The position numbers and the translations under genes were made by a program. A DNA stretch of 64,000 nt from Prochilodus magdalenae (lineage: Eukaryota; Chordata; Actinopteri; Characiformes; Prochilodontidae), in contig JAMWET010001300.1 in the NCBI GenBank assembly GCA_024036415.1, positions 227,001 through 291,000 of the forward strand, read 5' to 3'. Below are positions 48,936 through 61,117 of this stretch, in pieces. Numbering within the stretch: the first letter of the stretch is position 1; every line of letters begins with the position of its first letter. The notes beneath the pieces were generated by a model that did not search any database, had not been told where the DNA came from, and was given only the letters and a program-made list of their open reading frames with translations.

Positions 48936-51470
48936 TTGCCTTTTCAAAAACCGAAATATTCTGCCTATTTGTCCATGTTCCTCTTTTTTCTTTATGCAGT
49001 ATTGTGACACCTTCATACCCGATACTGCTCAGCATCCACAAAGGCCTGAATTATTTTCCGTCTTTTGTTGGACCTCTGCAGCTGTCAGTCAACAACTTTT
49101 TTTTTTTTTTTTTGATTTGTCATGTAGGCTCGAGAAAGCAGACTGGATGTAATTGTGTCTACTCAAGAAAGTTGGCGGCACCCCATTGTGAAAGTTCTTG
49201 AAAAGCCTCTTCATTCTCTGGGTCAGCTCCCCAAATGAAGGATACAGAGTTAGCCAGAGCGTGAAACCACCAGGAATTGGGCAGCGGGACATCTCTGAAG
49301 TGAGGGTCCTCGAGGACTGTTCCTTCAGGCTTAGGTCAGCCAAGGTTCACTGGAGCAGTGCAATGATGTTGGGTCCGGGGCCAAGCTATGTGCTGAGCGG
49401 AGGGGCCCCCCCGTGGACCAAATTTCCTTTGGCTCTTCCCATTCATTATTGTATTTTAGCATATTTCTTTATAGCTGACTTCCGCAAAAGCATCGGGTTG
49501 ACTCCAACCCTGACAGTTGAAAGAACTAGTTCCTCCCTGTAGAACTTTGTGCAATATGGGACCACAGCTGCATTTAGAGCTTACTGCAGCAGTTCCATAT
49601 CACTTGTGCTTTTTTTTTTTCCCCTCTCCCCCCCCTCTTGTCTTTATTTGGGCTGTTCTTAGAATCCTAGAGAAGACACAAAGCCCTATCCAGCCCGCTC
49701 CCTTTCCTCCCCCTTAGCCCTGAGACTAGAACGTTTGCTGCTGTTCATACAGCGCTTCGGTTAGGAGAGAAAGTACATTTAATCATGGTACCCAGGGGCT
49801 CTTTTTGTTCTCTCTCTGCGTTAATCCATTAGCCGTAGATGAAAACCAAATCCATTCCTCACCTATGGCATCACATGCAGAAGGAGGGATGAGCTTTCTG
49901 CAAGGCGACACGTGAGGGAGATGCAGGGGCTTCAAAAGCGACCTCAAGTTAGCATTTGGCCCCAATTGAAGTTTCAAAGGCCTGTCACCAAGAGGGGAAA
50001 GGCCACTTACAAGTGCCGCTCAGCACTGTCTGTCTGTAGTGAGCGGGAGAAGCGAGGCAAAGAAAAATTGCCTTTCTGGTGCGGTGGGAGCTGCACATCA
50101 AGGCTACTGCGTGTGTAATATGCAAAAGCGAGAGATTAGCATGTTTGTTTTGATCTTTCGGCAACTGTTGGGAAGAAAGCTCTCAGCCCCGAGTTCTTAA
50201 AGACAAGGCTTTACACTCAGCCGTGAATCTGGGCCGGAAAGCAAGTCTCTCCAAAGCCGATAGAAAACACATTAGTTGGAGTTGATCGGGAAATTATGTG
50301 GATTGATCTTGAGGGTGGAGGGGAGGGGCGGTTCATCATGCTCAGGGCTTTCAATTGATCCTCTCCTCTAATAATCAGATGCATTATTCTTGATTTCATT
50401 TTTTATATACATTGTAGTTATCTTATGAGAATGGGCACAGTGTTAAGTGGTGGTGGTGGTGGGGTTAATAATGGGTGTTAAAACATGAACGTCCTTTTCA
50501 GTGTATTGTCTTTCTTGGGCCTCTTATGCTGATGAAATGATTAGTGCTGTTGCATTCTCTATAAATGATAAGAAATTGGATTTTTTTTTTTTTTTTTTTT
50601 GTCAAATCAGATCCAATTAAATGATCCAGGCAGGACTTGCAGACACAGCACTACATTAACCCTGAAATAAAAATCTTAAGTTTGTGGCCAAGTTCAGTAA
50701 TTAGTCCTGTATGTTTGAAAGATGTGCATCTTGTTTGACTTGCTAACATTTTCCATTAACAGTCGTATTGAGGTTTATCCATGTGTTTCTGTGCAAGAGC
50801 TGCCAATCCTCAGACTAGCGCCACACCGTCAGCCAAGCAGAAACTTGAACCTTGGTCAGCTTGCTTGTCCCCTCTCATGAGGCCTCTCATGATGTTCTGT
50901 CAGATTTGCAAGGGCCTTTGAAACACCTTTGTGTTTCCTGGACCTTCCTCTCACCGTCCTCCACCAGTCGTCCTGAGTGAAACTGAGACAGGTGTCTTAT
51001 CTCTATCACGTAGTGCTAGCGAAGCCAATCTCGAAGATGATGCTGTCGACTGGAATGTGACAAATCCATCTGTCCTGGTTTGAATTTGTATGCTAATTTG
51101 AAGTAATGGCTCCTCCGGTGACTGAACGATGGAACAATTCAATCATGGCATCTCTGACAAGAACTCACCGGCCTGTATGTGACGGGGTCCTGTGTGATGT
51201 ACAGTGGGTTGGTGTTGATGTATAGGCCCTTCAGGGGAGGAGGCGTGTTCTCCGTGATTCAGATATTCTGGAAATGGTGGAATTCTGTGAGAAATTAATT
51301 TCACCTCACTTGAAATAGAGTTTAGGGAAATGTTACACCATTTGAAACAGCAATAAATGAGGAATTCTGTCTCACCTTCCTTAGAGGCTACTAAATAAAT
51401 TACGAGGTCTGATGAGCACAACTAAACAGGGAAACATGGAATCAATTTGCACCCTTTCTCTGAGTTAAAA
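48936..51470. other. Intergenic, possible conserved non-coding DNA
   Basis: No coding exon is recognised. Much of 49130-51150 is of mixed, repeat-poor composition unlike the AT-rich surroundings, which is how conserved regulatory DNA often looks. This can only be judged by comparison. A T run lies at 50580-50600. Confidence 0.35.
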
Positions 51471-51476
51471 GTGGAG

Positions 51477-51840
51477 CACTTTGTAGTTTGACAATTACAG
51501 ACTGTGGTCCATCTGTTTCTTGCAACATTTTGCTAGCCCTCCTCACCCTGTTCTGCAATTGGTCATCCTCTAGCCCATCATCAGTGGTCACAGGAAGCTG
51601 TTGGCTGCATAGTTTGTTTGGTGGACTATTCTTAGTGCAGGAGGACTGCTGTGTCTGATCCATTCACACCAGCACCACATTAGTATCACTGTAGTTCTGA
51701 GAATGATCCACCACCCACATAACACCTGCTCTGTGTTCGTCCTGTGGGGTCTTGACCATTGAAGAACAGGGTGAAATGGGATTAACAAAGTATGCAGAGA
51801 ATCAGATTGCTACAGCCTGTAATTGTAAAACCACAAAGTG
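51477..51840 (+). mobile_element. Fold-back element, copy 2
   Basis: The ends 51477-51500 and 51817-51840 are 24-base inverted arms matching at 22 positions (CACTTTGTAGTTTGACAATT.. against the complement of ..AATTGTAAAACCACAAAGTG). The interior shares GACTGTGGTCCATCTGTTTC, GTCTGATCCATTCACACCAG and GAGAATGATCCACCACCCA with the copy at 22.1-22.8 kb but is shorter. Confidence 0.8.
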
Positions 51841-53300
51841 TACCTACATGGTATGTGGAGATGATAAAAAGGAGGAGTGCATAATTAAAAAAGTAGGTGG
51901 GTGTATATTATGAATATTTGATCAACAAGTGTTCACCTTTTTGTTCTTTGCTAAGCCAATGTAATGCAATATACCAACCATGTTTTCTACTGATTATTTT
52001 ATTCTATTAATATTTTACTTAATTATTTGCCTTGGATGTATGAAATGTCACACCAATTCCATAAACAAAAAATCACAGAGAAAGAATAAGTTTGTGAGAA
52101 GCTGTTTTTATGCATAGTCGGATACCAGTTCTTATAACATGGTATTGAAAAGTTACTGCTGAACAGGCAGCATATTTACAGTATAAGCATATGAGATACT
52201 GGAAACAAACTCTTATATGAATGTGACTTTATTAAACAACTTTTTGTCACTGTCCCAAGAAAAGCAAGTAGGCTACCTCCTAAATGTGCAGCTTTACAGG
52301 AGAGTGCGAAAACCCAGTTTAATTTAATTGTAAGCCAATGGGACCAGACCTTATTCCAAACACTTCTGGGCCTTTTCTCTCTGTCTATATCTCCACGCAA
52401 TGTAAACGGCAGCAGCAAAGTTGAAATGATGCATAACAGTAAAAATAATAAACAACAATAATAAAGATACATGTTTTTCTTTGGACAGTGATGTGACTGT
52501 TTGCTACATGACTTAGTTGGAACACAACAAACAGAACAATGTCAATTTAATCTTCTCCTTACTGTAGTCACTGAAGTGAATTTCAGCTATTTCTCTAAGT
52601 CTGAACCTGTTCAACCACATCCTGAAGGTTTACTGTGTGCCTGATGACTGTAAATCCAAGTTTGAAGGACTTTGTGGCCCACAACTAGTGATCACCATTA
52701 CTCTATCTCTTACCTCGCTTATCAGGCAGAATCATAAGGAAACTTTAAGTTTTTTTTTTTTTTTTTTTAAACGTTTTAGCCAGAGAAAAGAACCCAAGGC
52801 TGAGGAGTCTAGACAGCAAGCTACCTTTCTAACGCTATCATTTAGCTTGTTGTTGTTCTTATCTGGCTAATAATTTGGGTAATTTGAGTAAATTGGGTAA
52901 TCTATTTTTATCTGGCTGGTCCAAAATGTCCACATAATATAATGTCATGTTTTATTTGCCCTTCTTCAAAGGGTCAGCAAACAAGTCAAGTCAAGTCAAC
53001 ATTTATTTACATAGCGCTGCCTTAATTTAGTTAAGACATGTTAAGTGATTTTACTTAATGTTACATGTAAACAAAATGTTGAAATCTTGGCACCAGGTGC
53101 AGCACGTTATACAGGACTACAGAGAGGGAAGACGTGACAGTTCCAAACAAGTACAGCATATACAATAAATGCACCAGATAATAAATATAGGACAGCAAAA
53201 CACTATATATGAATGGGGAACACTGGCATTTCGCAGCAAACATTGTCAATGTAAATCTAGAAAAAGGTGGTCCGATATTTTATTTACCAGTGAACAATAA
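51841..53300. other. Intergenic, repeat scraps
   Basis: It includes a T run (52750-52768), TTTGGGTAATTTGAGTAAAT-type short tandem units (52874-52902), and (AAGTC)n followed by ATTTATTTACATAGCGCTGCC at 52980-53025, a common tail of fish non-LTR elements. No gene was found. Confidence 0.5.
52980..53030 (+). repeat. (AAGTC)n plus LINE-tail-like sequence
   Basis: Four AAGTC-like units are followed by AACATTTATTTACATAGCGC, a motif recurrent at the 3' end of fish retroelements. Confidence 0.5.
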
Positions 53301-53301
53301 A

Positions 53302-53983
53302 TACACTCATCCTCAAAAAAAAACACATGCACCAAAAAGGAATCAACCGACCAGAATGAAAGTGGGTTGGTTTGACATTGTGAGACATGCGAATGATTCA
53401 ATTTTCACAATCGACCTTAACGTTGTACGTGATTGACCCAACACCCACGATTGTGGACATTCAGTAAGTACTAATGCCCCATGAGTCATCCTGTTAGTGC
53501 CAACACCACTGGCGGACGGCTGCAGGACGCAGGACTACATGCACGCAGACCGTTACAATGACTGCCTATAACACCATATCAACATCGCTATAGATAAACG
53601 ACTAACGAATCACTGTGTGGAGGCACCGGGTCTGCGCCAAGATGAACAGTTTGTTGTCAGCTGTCGCATGTCCAGGGGGCCTGGTGTCACTCCACCACTA
53701 CCTCCAGGAACTGTGTGAGATTATTCAATCTGCATGGAATGAATTATCACAGGAAGATAATAGGAACCTGCACAAGTCCATGCCAAGACTTCTGGCACGT
53801 TGCATTAGCAAACATGGAGGCCCATGTAATGAGAAACACCACTTCTGTATGTGTAGCTGTATTGGCTATATAAGTGTATTTATTTATCATGTTTAATTGT
53901 TCCTGGAAACTTTTACCTTCCTTTCGAATAGCATTGCAATCCCCTTCCTTCTGAGGGCAACTATTCCTTTGATGATGAGCGTA
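53302..53983 (+). mobile_element. Tc1-like element remnant, copy C (both ends kept)
   Basis: The left end TACACTCATCCTCAAAA and the right end, in reverse complement TACGCTCATCATCAAAGGAA, are the family inverted repeats, each bounded by TA. The 682-bp body is far below a full Tc1 element. Recognisable pieces are the N-terminal block near GAATCAACCGACCAGAATGA, a CATCCTGTTAGTGCCAACAC helix-turn-helix block and a C-terminal block reading SMPRLLARCISKHGG. Many stops interrupt it. Confidence 0.8.
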
Positions 53984-53999
53984 CATTTAAGGCAGGCTT

Positions 54000-54555
54000 C
54001 CCCCAATCCACCAAATTGTATCTTCTCCAAGTTTGTCCCAATTTAAGAAACACAAGAGTCTTTTAAACCCCAAAATTGAGATTTCTCGATGTCATTTCGA
54101 CCAGAGTGTGCCTTTGAAAGTTTGAGATAATGAGCTCCATGTTTGCTAGGCTAACCTGCTTTCTGTTCACTGAAGGACCGAAAATAATAAGCAGGCTAAC
54201 TCCTGAGCCGGAAACATGACGATCTTCTCATGAGTCAGAATAAGTCAAATATAACACTATTCTTGTGTCAGCATCAGTTTAAACCGGTTTGCTAACTGCT
54301 CCGAGTAGCTAACAGTGGCTAAAGCATTGAGATGAGAGGAGTGTGAGAGTCTCGCGCCGCTGAAGGAAGAATTCCCTGTTTTTGGAGCACCACGTGACTC
54401 AGCTAAGCAGCAGCAGCAGCAGCACAGCTGCCGTTTGGCTACACAGGACGCAGCAGAACCGAGCCGACACGCACCCACCCACCGAACACTCCTGTGAAGA
54501 CACTGGTGTACACCCGAAGAAACATTTTCACGGTCCTTTCCAGAGCTCCGAGACG
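54000..54555 (+). promoter_or_regulatory. Promoter and 5' UTR of the 54.6 kb gene, with overlapping E-box and ARE-like site
   Basis: CACGTG (54391-54396) overlaps TGACTCAGC (54395-54403). The second fits both an AP-1/MAF half and the antioxidant response core TGACNNNGC. Together CACGTGAC also fits the MiT/TFE-type site. A further AP-1-like TGAGTCA lies at 54231-54237. A short (CAG)n run follows at 54408-54423. GC content rises from 54340, as expected for a promoter. The start of transcription is not fixed. Confidence 0.5.
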
Positions 54556-54636
54556 ATGGAAGGTTACGGGCTGTCAGAGGAGGACCTCTTCTCCTCTTCT
54601 CTTCACAACTTCACCTGGGAGAACTCGTTTGAGCAG
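54556..54636 (+). CDS. First coding exon of an unidentified gene, possible alternative first exon of ppargc1a
   Basis: An ATG in good context (ACGATGG) opens a 27-codon exon ending exactly at a strong donor CAG|GTAAGAG. The peptide begins MEGYGLSEEDLFSSSLHNFT and ends WENSFEQ, an acidic and aromatic N-terminus like a transcriptional activation segment. I do not recognise it. It ends in phase 0 on a glutamine codon. The standard first exon of vertebrate PPARGC1A also ends in phase 0 after a glutamine, and mammals have alternative upstream first exons that join exon 2 there. Position downstream of dhx15 in the same orientation agrees with ppargc1a. The frame stays open back to 54382, but no upstream ATG exists. 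It could also be a different, fish-specific gene. Confidence 0.5.
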
Positions 54637-57600
54637 GTAAGAGCAGTCCTGTCCGCTTTAGCCCCCCGCTGGATCATAGTTTCTCCTCAGCCTTCACCCT
54701 CCACTCGCCCTGTTCCAGACTAATTCTGGACCAAACTCTCATTACCTGTGCGGAAGGACTTCCAGAAGTACCTGCTGAGGAGACTTAACGTCAATGAATT
54801 TAAACATGAACGCCGACAGGGGGTTTAAGGCAGCCGCTGGTTTGGGCAGCTCTGCACCGCTAACCTTGAATTTATACTTCGGAGAGTTTCATTAACAAAC
54901 TGCGCGGTGTTAATCGCAAACAGACGCTCAGGGGACTTTTTGTAGTCGTTGTCCCACTTAGACATGGGTGAACTTGGTGGTGGGTGGGGTGTTGGGGGTG
55001 TGCACGTGGACTAGAAAGGCATGGCTTACTGAAGCAGGACCTGTGAGATAGACTATATTAACAGTATGTAGGCTTACTCTGCAAAAGATGTTCCCAGTGA
55101 TATGGATCCAACTATTCTTTGGAAGCCTACAAGTGCTAACATAGTTAATGCAGAAGCATGAGCCTTTCACAAGGGATGAAGGTACATTACACTATGAGTG
55201 ATCAAAAAAATCTAAATAAAGAAAAGTGTACTCCTGCCCTTGATGTTAATATTTAATACACACAATAGATGGAATAAGTAAATCCTCTCCAGGAATCCCA
55301 TCAATAAGATAGAAGCGAAGAGCTTCGGAGTCATGCTTTTTGAAGATACTCCAACAAGAGTATGATGTTGGACAGTCTTGGAGAGATGATGCAGGCGGTG
55401 CGATCTATAAGACTTGCACTGACATCAGCGTTCCACAGGACTTTGGAGGAGCGAAATTGAACTTGACGTGTACCAGGTGAGGCGTGTGCGGGACCAACTT
55501 TAAATGATGTATGAGTCTGTTGGTGGGAAAAGACATCTGACGTTCAGCGGTATTGGCATGTTGAATTTTAGAGTGTAAGGCCTGTATTCGAGGCTGCTTG
55601 AAGGTATTGGATTTGTTAGGGGGCAGTGATCCTTTCTTTACATTGAAATCATGCAGCTCTGTTAACACCCTTTGAGATCTCTCTCTTTACAGTTCTGCTC
55701 AGGTGTTTAACGCTTCACAGTTTAGCTTGGGGGATTTTGGCCAAAAACAACTACATACATTCTACATGGTCGTAGTGAAGATGACCAGAACATTCAACTC
55801 GCCTGTTTTTTTTTGTAGCCAAGTCGTAAGACGTCAGTTCCATATTCACAAAAATTTGAATACCTAACCCCACACAATTGCTTCCCTCACCTTTGACTGC
55901 CTAACATTAGTGACTGCAACAGCGTACAGCATACCACAAACTAGGCTGACTAAGCTCTAATTTGCAGTTTCTTATTTAAATGTTTGTTTAGTGGGATGAA
56001 TATTGCGATGTTTGTTTTGCTTTTACTTACTCAACTTACTGAACTTTGTTTTCCTGGTCAGCCAGTACTGCTCACTAGCTATGGACATAGCAGCAAGGTT
56101 CTCAGGAGTAATCAGGAGAAACAGTGGAGCAGGAAATGTTACAGTAATAAAAAGCCTATTAATCAGTTAAAAATTCATGATAATCTAAGGCAGAGATCTT
56201 TAAATGAGTCCTTAGGCCCCACAGACAGTCCACATTTTTACTCTACCCTTATGCAGTATAATTTAGGTTATAAGTAAAATGTGGACTGTCCTAGGGCCGC
56301 TGAGGATCCTATCTAAGGAGAGCTTTATCGGTCTTCCTTTAAGTGAAAAAAGGCACATGCGCCTTCACCCATAACAACTGTGTGTTGTGTATTATTCATT
56401 CATTGGTATTTTGTAATGGTCAGAAGTCTGGGAGACCCTGGCTTCTAAGTGGTGGATAGCTATGTCCCTGCTATGAACCTCTCTCCAAAGCCTAGGCCTC
56501 TGAAGAATGACTCGCTCTTGTTTAGTCATTACAGGCATCAACTGCAGGGAAAGACTGACAGAGCAGTGTTCGTTACATATTCATGCTAACGTAAGTGTTT
56601 GCTCCCAGCTAAAATTTCCACGTGCTTTCACAGCATAATGAACACCCATAAGCCTCTGTGACTGATGCTCCTCATGCCAGTGGCATATTTATATTGTCTT
56701 TTTGTCTCATTGTTTCAGTTGAAGAGTCTTAACCATGCATGTGCTTGAGCAGAGCAAACTCAGCTTCAACTGACAAAAGATTTCACATTAATGCAAACGT
56801 ATCCCTGACAGGTAATGGGTAATTCTCTGAAAAACCCTTTTGCTACAGTTTCTAGGCATTAAACAAGAGTCAGAAAAGAGTCATTTTGTAAAATGCTTTA
56901 TAATTGCCCCGTCAATAAGACTGCAGGGTGCACAGTTCTCCACAAACTGGCTAAAAATGGGTGGAAAACAGAATTAAGCCAGATAATTAAAAACCAGGAG
57001 CGCTCTTCATTTCCTGCACTTGCACAGCCGATTATTCTTCCAAAGTATCGAGAGGTTTATGCTCTTCCACGGTCCGCGTGCATGCAAGCTACTGTCGGGT
57101 GATGTAGCCTAAAAGCTTCTTAAAAACCCCTTTTGCGGAAAGAAAAAAGAGGGGGGGAAAAAGACTTGCATGAGAGAGAGAGTAGGCTTTTGCTTCCAAC
57201 CCCCCCACCACTTCGTCTCGGATGGCGGGTGCCAAATAAATAAATAAATAACTAAGTGCAATGTTGACACAGTGTGTCCTTGTGGCCAGATTATCCACTC
57301 ATGCTTGAGCAGCGGGTAAAGCCTTTATATTATTCAGTCGGCTGTGCGCAGCATGCTGGGCCCGGGCTGTGGGAGAGAATCATTGGGTGCTGCCCTCAGG
57401 GGTGGGGAGGGGTGGCTTGTGGGGGCCGCTATAGTCTAACTCCCAACTCCCTCACTTTCTGCAGCTAAGAGCTTACATGACTCTCTCAGGCTTCACCATG
57501 AGGAGGCTGACAGGTTCATTTAATTCTGTGCTCTGTAGTCTATAGCTGCTCCAGTCTAACAGCAAAGGTAAGGGAGGCCCGCTCGCTGCGTATGTAAGGT

Positions 57601-58299
57601 ATGTGTAGGGACAGTCTCATTCTGAGGCAGCCGTTCCAGTTGCTTCTTCTCTCGAGGCAGCTGTCCGTGGTGCTGAAAATTTTATCCCGCATTTTGTGCA
57701 CGCTTTTAAAATTCCAGACTCGGTTACTGCCTGGCCTCTCCCGCTCTTCAAAAGCGATGCATTCAGTTTGTCTCGACAAAGCGCACAAGCATCCTCCACA
57801 GGGTGAGGTCTATCATTCAAAGCCTTCGAAATGGAGACAGGTAACAGTACCAGCCACTCAAAACTGCTTTTGGAGGACTGTGTGCATTTCCAGCTCAGAG
57901 GTGTCTCTGTGGTGCTGTTTTTCTTTTACTGAAAGTAAATCCACCGCTCATGTGTCACTTTGCCTGAGTTAACCTGAGGTAAGTGAATTGTAAGAACTCC
58001 TCTGCGTATATCCTGACTAATTTTACTTGGCACTGTCTGTATGGCTCCTATAACTTTAAACACTGTGTAGACTAGACAGTTAAAGCAACAAATGCACTAA
58101 CATCTGAACTCAATAAAGGCCTAAAAGGGTCATAGTGTATGTAAATCCCTTTATTGTCTGTTTTAATAAAGCTGAATTTATTTATCTAAACTCTAAGTGA
58201 ATATATATTGTAGATATAGATTGATTTAATATCATGGTAGAACAATTTCAAAACATTTTTTATGGAAATTTAATTTTTACTTATTGAATCGGATATTTA
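54637..58299 (+). other. Start of a long first intron (or intergenic), no further exon seen
   Basis: No second coding exon was recognised. Frames at 55984-56277, 56893-57102 and 57601-57972 are open but lack splice sites or domains. Non-repetitive stretches at 56560-57120 and 57280-57970 may be regulatory. Confidence 0.4.
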
Positions 58300-58700
58300 T
58301 ACCCTCATCATCAAAAGAGTAGTTGCATATAGTTGCTTCCAGAAGGAATCAGCTGGCAGGAATGAAACTTGGTGGGTAGGTCTGACATTGTGAGACATGC
58401 GAATGATTCCAGTTTTATGCTTGGCTGCATATGTGTCATATGTAAGCACAGGCCTCCCAACAGCCACAATTACAGACAGCTCCGTGAGTCATCCTGTGTG
58501 CCAGCACCATTGGCAGACGGCTACACAACACAGGACTAAATGCACACAGATATGACAGCTGCGCTATGATATGAGTCCTGCTTTTGTCTTGGTGGAGGAG
58601 ATCAATGTATTCTTGTGTGGAGATGTCATGGTCAGAGCCTTTAATAAGCAGGAAGCATCATTTTAACAGGAAACTACTCAGAAGCCTCAACAACTCCATA
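58300..58700 (+). mobile_element. Tc1-like element remnant, copy D (3' end lost)
   Basis: The left inverted repeat is intact: TACCCTCATCATCAAAAGAG then TAGTTGC. It is followed by CCAGAAGGAATCAGCTGGCA and GAATGAAACTTGGTGGGTAG, both shared with copy B. The transposase part is collapsed and the right end is missing. Confidence 0.75.
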
Positions 58701-60663
58701 TCATTATTCCAGCCATTGCTTTTATAGTACAAGTGGAGATTTTTTTTTTCTTTTAGCATTAAGTTGTCTAATCATAGGGGTCAGTTTGGTAGTCTACTTG
58801 AACGTGAACCTCCACCTTGTGGAGTACAGACCATTTCTAAAGTCCTAAACTGTTACTTAACAGTCTTGACGGATTAATATACAACATCAGAGCATTAATA
58901 TACATTAATATTAATATACATATAACATCAGACTATGTGCAGAAATGTATCATTCCAGGCTGTGAAGGGGGTGTTGTTGGCACTTATTATTGCCTTTCTA
59001 AGAACAGTAAACGGCTTGGTTGATGTTCATCTTTAAACAATTGGCTTCCGGTTTTTCAGTTTCTTAATCGAATATTCTCTTTCACCTTACATGTTACAGC
59101 TTGTATATGTGCTGAATATAGCTGCAGCACCAATCAACCATGCTCACTCCATCAGACTTCATACAGTATTTGACCATACAGAGGCCGAAAAGAGAAGCAG
59201 TTTCAACTTTATTAGCAAACAACACCAACAGGAACCTGTAAGAAGCCATGCTGTGTGATTTTACCTGATTTCTGCTGGTTGAAAATCTTAAACTGATAGC
59301 ATCACTGAGAGTTACAACTTTAGTGTAATAGCTTGTTTAGGTAATGTTAGGTTATAGCAAGCCTCAGGTAACTAACATTAGCATAGCTAACTAAATAGTG
59401 TGACGAGCTTGAACAGGTTTTGTAACTGGCTTTTTGACTGAATATTAAATTAATGAAAGATGGTCTCTAACCTTTTCCCATTACTGTATGTAAACCCTAT
59501 ACTATTTAATTAGTGGAAAGTAAAGCCTTTCATAGACAATAACCTTAACCAAACTCTTTCTGTAGCTGCTCATAAGAATTCAGAAGGTATTTTGACTCAT
59601 TTCTCTACACCAAATGTTTTCTGTTCTTGTATGTTTTTGGGATTTTTTTGCTTTGACTTTTCAGGTAACACCAAAGCGTTTAAATTGGTTTGATGTCAAG
59701 AGCCTGTTTTGCCAGTTCTGAAATAGAACATTTCTGTGGTTAATTTACACAGTCCAGCCTCTTTTCCAGATGCCCTGACATTTTCTGCTGTGGAATCCAT
59801 TCACCCCACAGTGCTTGCAAGCAGGTCCAGAAGCAGCAGAGATGCTATCCAATATTACATTCCCTTCACCAGTTGGGGGAGTTGGTGTGTTAATATCCAT
59901 TGTTTTTTTTTTTACGCGAAACGCTCATTTACCAAAAAGTTCAGCTTTTGACTCATTAACACACAACATTGTTCCAACAGTGCTGAGCAACATCCAGGTG
60001 GTCCTTAGCAAACTTAAGATGTGCTACATTTTTTTATTTTTATCTGTGGTTATTCGTGGTAACCACCCATGAACACCATTCACTTTTGTTCAGTGTTTTT
60101 CTTTAATAGACTCATAAACACAAATGATATTAAGAGATACCTGCAGATTCTTCACAGTCATGCCAGGATTCTTTAACAGTTGTTTGAAGATTCTGCGGCA
60201 TGCTTTTGTCCTACAAAGTGCTTAGATCTTGGTGGGATGCCCACTCCTGGGAAGAACATAAGCATTGCTAAATTTCTTCCATTTGTAAACTGTCTACCAG
60301 TGGAGGTGTATGACTGCAGAAGTCCTTTTGTAGATGTTCTCTATTTCCTAAGCACTACCTCTTCTTCTAACTCTGAAATCTGTTCTGATCAAGCCATATT
60401 GCACTGAAAGAGACTTTTGTTTCAAAAAGCAAGTAATCAAAATGTAAAAGGGCAAATCAAACCGGTCCCTGATCTAACTGGAACACAACCCTAATCGCCT
60501 TTTCTTTCACTTTTCATTTTACAACAAGTGCCTTAACAAGCTAAGCTAGTTGCATGAGCATCTAGCATCAGGATAATCAGTTTATTCACGATTCAGTATT
60601 CAAGATTCACTTGATTCTACACTATGCACTAATCATGAAGAAAAACGTTACACTCAGTAATCA
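58701..60663. other. Non-coding, repeat scraps
   Basis: A piece at 59249-59300 resembles the interior of the repeat at 13.6-14.0 kb. The block at 59675-59700 (GCGTTTAAATTGGTTTGATG) resembles the dispersed repeat of 1.0 and 3.4 kb. No gene was found. Confidence 0.45.
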
Positions 60664-61117
60664 GATTGCAATGCTATTTGGAAGGAAGATAAAAGAAACC
60701 AGGAACAATATATTCTACATTTAGACATGATATTGAGCTACACATACAGAAGTAGTGTCTCTCAGTATGTAATTGGACTGGCAATCTTGCTAACCCAACA
60801 TGCAGACATCTCAGTAGAGTAGAGTTTACTAATGGTGTCCTGTGGTAATCCACCTTGTGCAGTTTGAATATTCCTGCAGATTTTGTAGGGTGGTGGTGGA
60901 GTGACACCAAGCCTTTTGGATATTCACTGGTCATTGGTCGTCTCCACCAAGACAAAAGTCACTCCATGACAGTATGACCCCATTGTAGTCTTTGGCAACG
61001 TTGATGTGGTGTTAATGACAGTTGTCTTATCTGTCTGTGTGCATATAGTCAAATTAATGTCTCATGGTTGTTGAACTTCAGCTGTTCTGTGCAACTATTC
61101 TTTTGATGATGAGTGTA
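60664..61117 (-). mobile_element. Tc1-like element remnant, copy E (internally deleted)
   Basis: On the - strand it starts with the intact family end TACACTCATCATCAAAAGAA then TAGTTGC (at 61117). It carries GTCTTGGTGGAGACGACCAA and the C-terminal block reading GLVSLHHHP, then HTERHYFCMCSSI, which is shared almost word for word with copy B. The right inverted repeat is missing after ATTGCAATCTG. Confidence 0.75.

Noticed and set aside
49198..49542. 114-residue open frame after dhx15
   Set aside because: No recognisable domain, no promoter and no poly(A) arrangement; judged chance in balanced-composition DNA.
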